From positions 661,019-725,018 of the forward strand of contig NW_003215453.1 of assembly GCF_000006405.1 (NCBI RefSeq): a DNA stretch of 64,000 bases. Reading direction: 5' to 3'. Under the pieces are notes generated by a model. That model was not told the origin of the DNA. It was given only the letters and a program-made list of their open reading frames with translations, and ran no database searches. The DNA is from Perkinsus marinus ATCC 50983. Taxonomy: Eukaryota; Perkinsozoa; Perkinsida; Perkinsidae. A program made the position numbers and the translations under genes. Below are positions 60,456 through 64,000 of this stretch, in pieces; position 1 is the stretch's first letter, and every line of letters starts with the position of its first letter.

Positions 60456-60814
60456 CGCTTCAGTGATAGGCGTGACAAGTTTGTGTTCATAATACGAGTC
60501 TTGATATTTTATCTCGATATTCGTAATGCTCAAACAGGCGAATTTAGACTCCGAGCTTTTGGGCTGCTGCTCCTACTTACTATACGATTCACGCCGGAGG
60601 TAGCTTAGTTCAATACGCTTATGTTACGTTGCTCAATGGGTTGTTGATGATTGACGGGGGATACACGGAGACGCGGAAACATCAGAATATTGGTAACCGT
60701 GGTCTAGAGGCAGCGTCTGCTAGACAAGACTATTCACATAAATACGACTCTGGTCGTCACAGTTGCTCGTCTGATGTGGTCATCGATCGACAACTTGTGA
60801 GGAATTCGTTATGA
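60456..60814. other. No gene recognised
   Basis: Intergenic stretch between the acyltransferase stop and the minisatellite; only short frames. Confidence 0.5.
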
Positions 60815-61360
60815 TGAGGCATTTTTGAGGTGGCATAAATCATGATGGGGCATATCTGTGGGTGGCATAGTTGCCCAATCCGAAGGAATCCGTTATTATG
60901 GGTCGTATCTTGGATTGGCATAGCTGCCCCATCTGGAGAAATCCGTTATTATCGACCGTATCTTGGGATGGCATAGTTGCCCCATCTAGAGAAATCCGGT
61001 ACTATGGGCCATATCTTGGCCTAGCATGGTTGCCCGATCCCGGAAAATTCATTAGATTGAGGCATATTTTCGGCCGCGAAAGGTGTCCTACTTAGAGAAA
61101 CTCATTAATAATGATGAGTCATTATAGTGAGACATATCTTGGCCTAGCAATGCCAGTCTGGCATAGTCGCCCCATCCGAGGAAACTCATTATAGTGAGGC
61201 ATATCTTGGCCTAGCAATGCCAGTCTGGCATAGTCGCCCCATCCGAGGAAACTCATCATAGTGAGGCATATCTTGAGCTGGCATAGTTGCCCCACCTGGA
61301 GAAATTCATTATATTTAATAAAGCATATCTTGGACGGGCATAGCTGCCCCACCAGAGAAC
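60815..61360. repeat. 53-bp minisatellite, about nine degenerate units
   Basis: The marker GCATAGTTGCCCC recurs at about 60865, 60918, 60971, 61024, 61161, 61228, 61281 and 61338. Most spacings are 53 bp, with one of 67 bp that adds CTAGCAATGCCAGT. Two successive longer units near 61125-61260 are almost identical, so duplication there is recent. Confidence 0.9.
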
Positions 61361-61483
61361 CGCACGAGTGGATGTTCCAGAGGCATACTCCGGGGAGGTA
61401 GCCAAGCCGCACCAGGAACGACTCACAGGCGTTATTGCCCTACCAAATTCAGTAGTGCTGGATGACGGAGTGATTACACATAG

Positions 61484-61798
61484 ATGCAAGTGGGAATTAC
61501 ATCAGTAGGACAACTATGGCACTCCCTAGACGGCGACGATCTTCGGTCCACTAAAGGGGATCGGGCCATCATCGCGAGCCTTGGTATTCGCCTTGTCGAT
61601 TGGCAACCAATTAGCCGTTGTCTTACCATCTCGGAACCTAGAGTACTCCTATCTTACATTTTCATCAAGGTCATGTATATCCTTCTCGCGAGTACACACA
61701 TAAGCGCGATTCTGATTGTTGTAGTTGCATCATTATCGTGGGGTAATCTCCTATTGCTCTTCAAAGCTTGGTGTGATATAATTAAGGTGGTTGAATGA
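61484..61798 (+). CDS. Possible small membrane protein, 104 residues
   Basis: Open frame starting MQVGITSVGQLWHSLDGDD with two hydrophobic stretches, LLSYIFIKVMYILLAS and SAILIVVVASLSWGNLLLL. No homology recognised and no splicing support. Confidence 0.25.
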   Translation: MQVGITSVGQLWHSLDGDDLRSTKGDRAIIASLGIRLVDWQPISRCLTISEPRVLLSYIFIKVMYILLASTHISAILIVVVASLSWGNLLLLFKAWCDIIKVVE

Positions 61799-61999
61799 AG
61801 CACTACTATCAACACGATTCGCATCAGGGAAGGTTGGAATAATCAATCGATGACTTCGGTACTGATGATAAGAGTGGAGCACTTAGATACTCGGTAACCA
61901 ATATATCCTTACAACACTTGACATTCTCAACAAATAAATCCTGGTTATCGAATGTTCGACTCTTGGGAGCAAGAAGCTCATTGAGTCTCCACGTTCGCT

Positions 62000-63337
62000 T
62001 TACTTGCAGCGAGGGAAGTTCTTCCCACCAGCGAAGTAGGCTTTAGCACCGAGCTCTTCCTCGATACGCATGAGCTGGTTGTACTTGCACAACCTCTCGG
62101 TACGGCAGGGAGCACCAGTCTTGATCTGGCCAGTTCCGAGGCCGACAACGAGATCGGCAATAAAGGTATCCTCAGTTTCACCCGAACGATGAGAAACCAT
62201 GACGGTCCAACCGGCATTGACGGCCTTGTTGTTGGCCTCGATAGACTCGGTGACGGAACCGATCTGGTTGACCTTGAGAAGAAGGGCGTTGCAAGCCTTG
62301 TCGTCGATACCCTTCTGAATACGCTTGGGGTTGGTGACAAGGAGATCATCACCGACTATCTGAATATTCTTTCCATCCTTAGCGGTGAACTTGGTGAAAG
62401 TATCCCAATCATTCTCATCAAAGGGATCCTCAAGGAATACGAAGGGGTATTGGTTGATGAGTGACTCGAGATAAGAGACCATCTCATCACCAGTCTTCTC
62501 GGCTTCAGGATGTGGGTTACTGTTCTTGAAGTCAAGATCGTATTTGCCACTCTTCTTGTCAAGGCACTCAGAGGCGGCAAAGTCGCAACCGATACGGCAG
62601 GTCTCTTCATGACCAGACTTTTTGATAGCTTCCTCTAAGACCTTAAGGGCCTCATCCATATCCTGGATAGAAGGAGCGAATCCGCCCTCATCACCGACGT
62701 TGGTGGCGTCCTGTCCGTACTTGGCCTTGATCACGGACTTGAGCTCGTGATAGACCTCAGCAGCAAATCTGATGGCCTCGTGGATGGACTTGGCACCGCA
62801 GGGGACGAGCATGAACTCCTGGCAAGCAAGACGGTTGCCAGCGTGCTTACCGCCGTTGATGACGTTGAAGCAGGGGCAGGGCATGGTGAACTTCTCAGTG
62901 TCCTTGCCAGCGAGCTTGGCAATGTACTTGTAAAGGGGCATGCCAGAGGTGGCAGCACCCGCACGGCAGACAGCCATAGAAACTCCTAGGATGGCGTTGG
63001 CACCGAGCTTGGCCTTGCACCAGCCCCACTCGTTCTGAGTTCCATCCAACTCCTCAACCATCAACTTATCGATGCCGGTTTGGTCAGTGGGGTCCTTACC
63101 AATGATTGCTGGGCCGATAATCTTGTTCACGTTGTCCACAGCTTTCTGAACCCCCTTACCACCATAGCGCTTCTTATCACCATCACGAAGTTCGAGAGCT
63201 TCGAACTCACCAGTAGATGCCCCTGAAGGACAAGCTGCTCTGAACATGCCTCTGTCGGTTACAAGATCGACTTCCACAGTAGGATTGCCACGGGAATCGA
63301 GAATCTCACGAGCCTTAACAGAGATGATCTTTGACAT
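62000..63337 (-). CDS. Enolase, complete
   Basis: Glycolytic enzyme converting 2-phosphoglycerate to phosphoenolpyruvate. One intronless frame of 445 residues from ATG 63337 ([20 protein letters not shown]) to TAA 62000. Visible marks: [67 protein letters not shown], the signature [14 protein letters not shown], and [15 protein letters not shown]. The insertion EWGWC after DGTQN is the one shared by plants and apicomplexan-type enolases. The frame stays open 50 codons upstream with two further Met; the chosen start is the conserved one. It is the first of two tandem copies in the same orientation. Confidence 0.97.
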   Translation of the reverse strand: MSKIISVKAREILDSRGNPTVEVDLVTDRGMFRAACPSGASTGEFEALELRDGDKKRYGGKGVQKAVDNVNKIIGPAIIGKDPTDQTGIDKLMVEELDGTQNEWGWCKAKLGANAILGVSMAVCRAGAATSGMPLYKYIAKLAGKDTEKFTMPCPCFNVINGGKHAGNRLACQEFMLVPCGAKSIHEAIRFAAEVYHELKSVIKAKYGQDATNVGDEGGFAPSIQDMDEALKVLEEAIKKSGHEETCRIGCDFAASECLDKKSGKYDLDFKNSNPHPEAEKTGDEMVSYLESLINQYPFVFLEDPFDENDWDTFTKFTAKDGKNIQIVGDDLLVTNPKRIQKGIDDKACNALLLKVNQIGSVTESIEANNKAVNAGWTVMVSHRSGETEDTFIADLVVGLGTGQIKTGAPCRTERLCKYNQLMRIEEELGAKAYFAGGKNFPRCK

Positions 63338-63620
63338 GTTATGGAGACTCAAGCCTGATTCACAGATACACTGAACTAGTAGAGAACAACTACACTGCAA
63401 ACCCAATTTAGCTACGTCCATTAATCTGCACGCATACCCATCCTTGAACGCATGTACAAAGACGACTACCCACCACAGATCCATCAATTGACAACTAAAT
63501 ACAGGTGAAGCTGGTGAATTTATTCTGGTAAGAATACTCGCATATTATATACCAATGGGATATACCCAAAAAATAGCATTAGTAACTTACTGGGAGCACT
63601 TTCATGCACCACAGAAGCGC

Positions 63621-64000
63621 TTACTGGCAACGAGGGAAGTTCTTGCCGGCGGCGAAGGCAGCCTTGTCACCGAGCTCCTCCTCAATGCGCATGAGTTGGT
63701 TGTACTTGCACAACCTCTCGGTACGGCAGGGAGCACCAGTCTTGATCTGGCCAGTTCCGAGACCGACAACGATATCAGCGATGAAGGTATCCTCAGTCTC
63801 ACCGGAACGATGAGAAACCATGACGGTCCAGCCGGCATCGACGGCCTTGTTGTTGGCCTCGATGGACTCAGTGACGGAACCGATCTGGTTGACCTTGAGA
63901 AGAAGGGCGTTCACGCTCTTCTCCTCGATACCCTTCTGGATACGCTTGGGGTTAGTGACAAGGAGATCATCACCGACGATCTGAATCTCCTTACCGTCCT
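63621..64000 (-). CDS. Enolase, second tandem copy, 5' part beyond the window
   Basis: The C-terminal part is read to the TAA at 63621-63623: [71 protein letters not shown]. It differs from the first copy at a handful of residues (for example EEKSVN for [14 protein letters not shown] for AKAYFAGG). It lies about 280 bp upstream of the first copy's ATG, in the same orientation. No intron in the visible part. Confidence 0.96.
   Translation of the reverse strand, partial: DGKEIQIVGDDLLVTNPKRIQKGIEEKSVNALLLKVNQIGSVTESIEANNKAVDAGWTVMVSHRSGETEDTFIADIVVGLGTGQIKTGAPCRTERLCKYNQLMRIEEELGDKAAFAAGKNFPRCQ

Noticed and set aside
60815-61360. Regularly spaced repeats as a CRISPR array
   Set aside because: Units are contiguous degenerate 53-bp tandem copies with no distinct repeat/spacer division, in a eukaryotic intergenic region.

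Overview
The window is nuclear DNA of a protist with very intron-dense, compactly spliced genes. Reading both strands by hand, GT..AG introns are mostly 40-50 nt and as short as about 29 nt. Most likely it is an alveolate close to Perkinsus. Two clues support this. The complete enolase carries the EWGWC insertion known from plants and apicomplexan-type enolases. A nuclear gene encodes what looks like the separate N-terminal half of a split cytochrome c oxidase subunit 2, as in apicomplexans and dinoflagellates, but the introns are canonical, unlike dinoflagellates. The organism call is inference; no rRNA or full marker set is present. All exon models below are hand-built from splice motifs, reading phase and family similarity, not from transcripts.

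Layout. 1-12.7 kb (minus strand): two tandem secreted proteins of one family. The downstream one is an acidic protein cut by the window edge. The other is a protein of about 1,877 residues in about 44 exons, built from repeated Cys/'WGG(Y/F)' modules separated by Thr-rich, mucin-like linkers. I recognise no named domain in it, and it is the most unusual object here. 13-20 kb (minus): a RING-H2 ubiquitin ligase, an unknown gene, pyrroline-5-carboxylate reductase, PIG-P of GPI-anchor synthesis, and two small charged proteins. 21-25 kb (minus): AMP deaminase next to a 100-N assembly gap. 27.5-30 kb (minus): an R2R3 MYB protein. 30.4-32.7 kb: two small unknown proteins (minus), then a COX2A candidate (plus). 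33-41 kb: gene-poor, with a few small unknown ORFs, palindromes and repeats. 41-46.5 kb (minus): a NOP9-type Pumilio protein and a DTW-domain protein with a C-terminal membrane anchor. 48-60.5 kb (plus): ATP synthase delta subunit, a proline-rich protein, a CENP-C-like cupin protein, a cyclin and a WS/DGAT acyltransferase. 61-64 kb: a 53-bp minisatellite, then two tandem enolase genes (minus), the second cut by the window end.

Repeats are prominent. A ~150-190 bp MITE-like family with CAGTG termini has at least nine clear copies, all in introns or intergenic DNA. A second ~110-140 bp family with GAGTTTCAC-type ends has four copies. Several introns carry Pol III B-box (tRNA-like) sequence. Trinucleotide arrays of the TAC/GTA/ACT class occur in introns, next to a stop codon, and inside the Thr-coding exons of the WGG protein.

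The genes do not form one pathway. Most are ordinary housekeeping genes (nucleotide and proline metabolism, glycolysis, ATP synthesis, ribosome and tRNA maturation, kinetochore, GPI anchors). The accessory interest lies in the WGG secreted-protein pair, the split COX2, and the repeat families living in introns.
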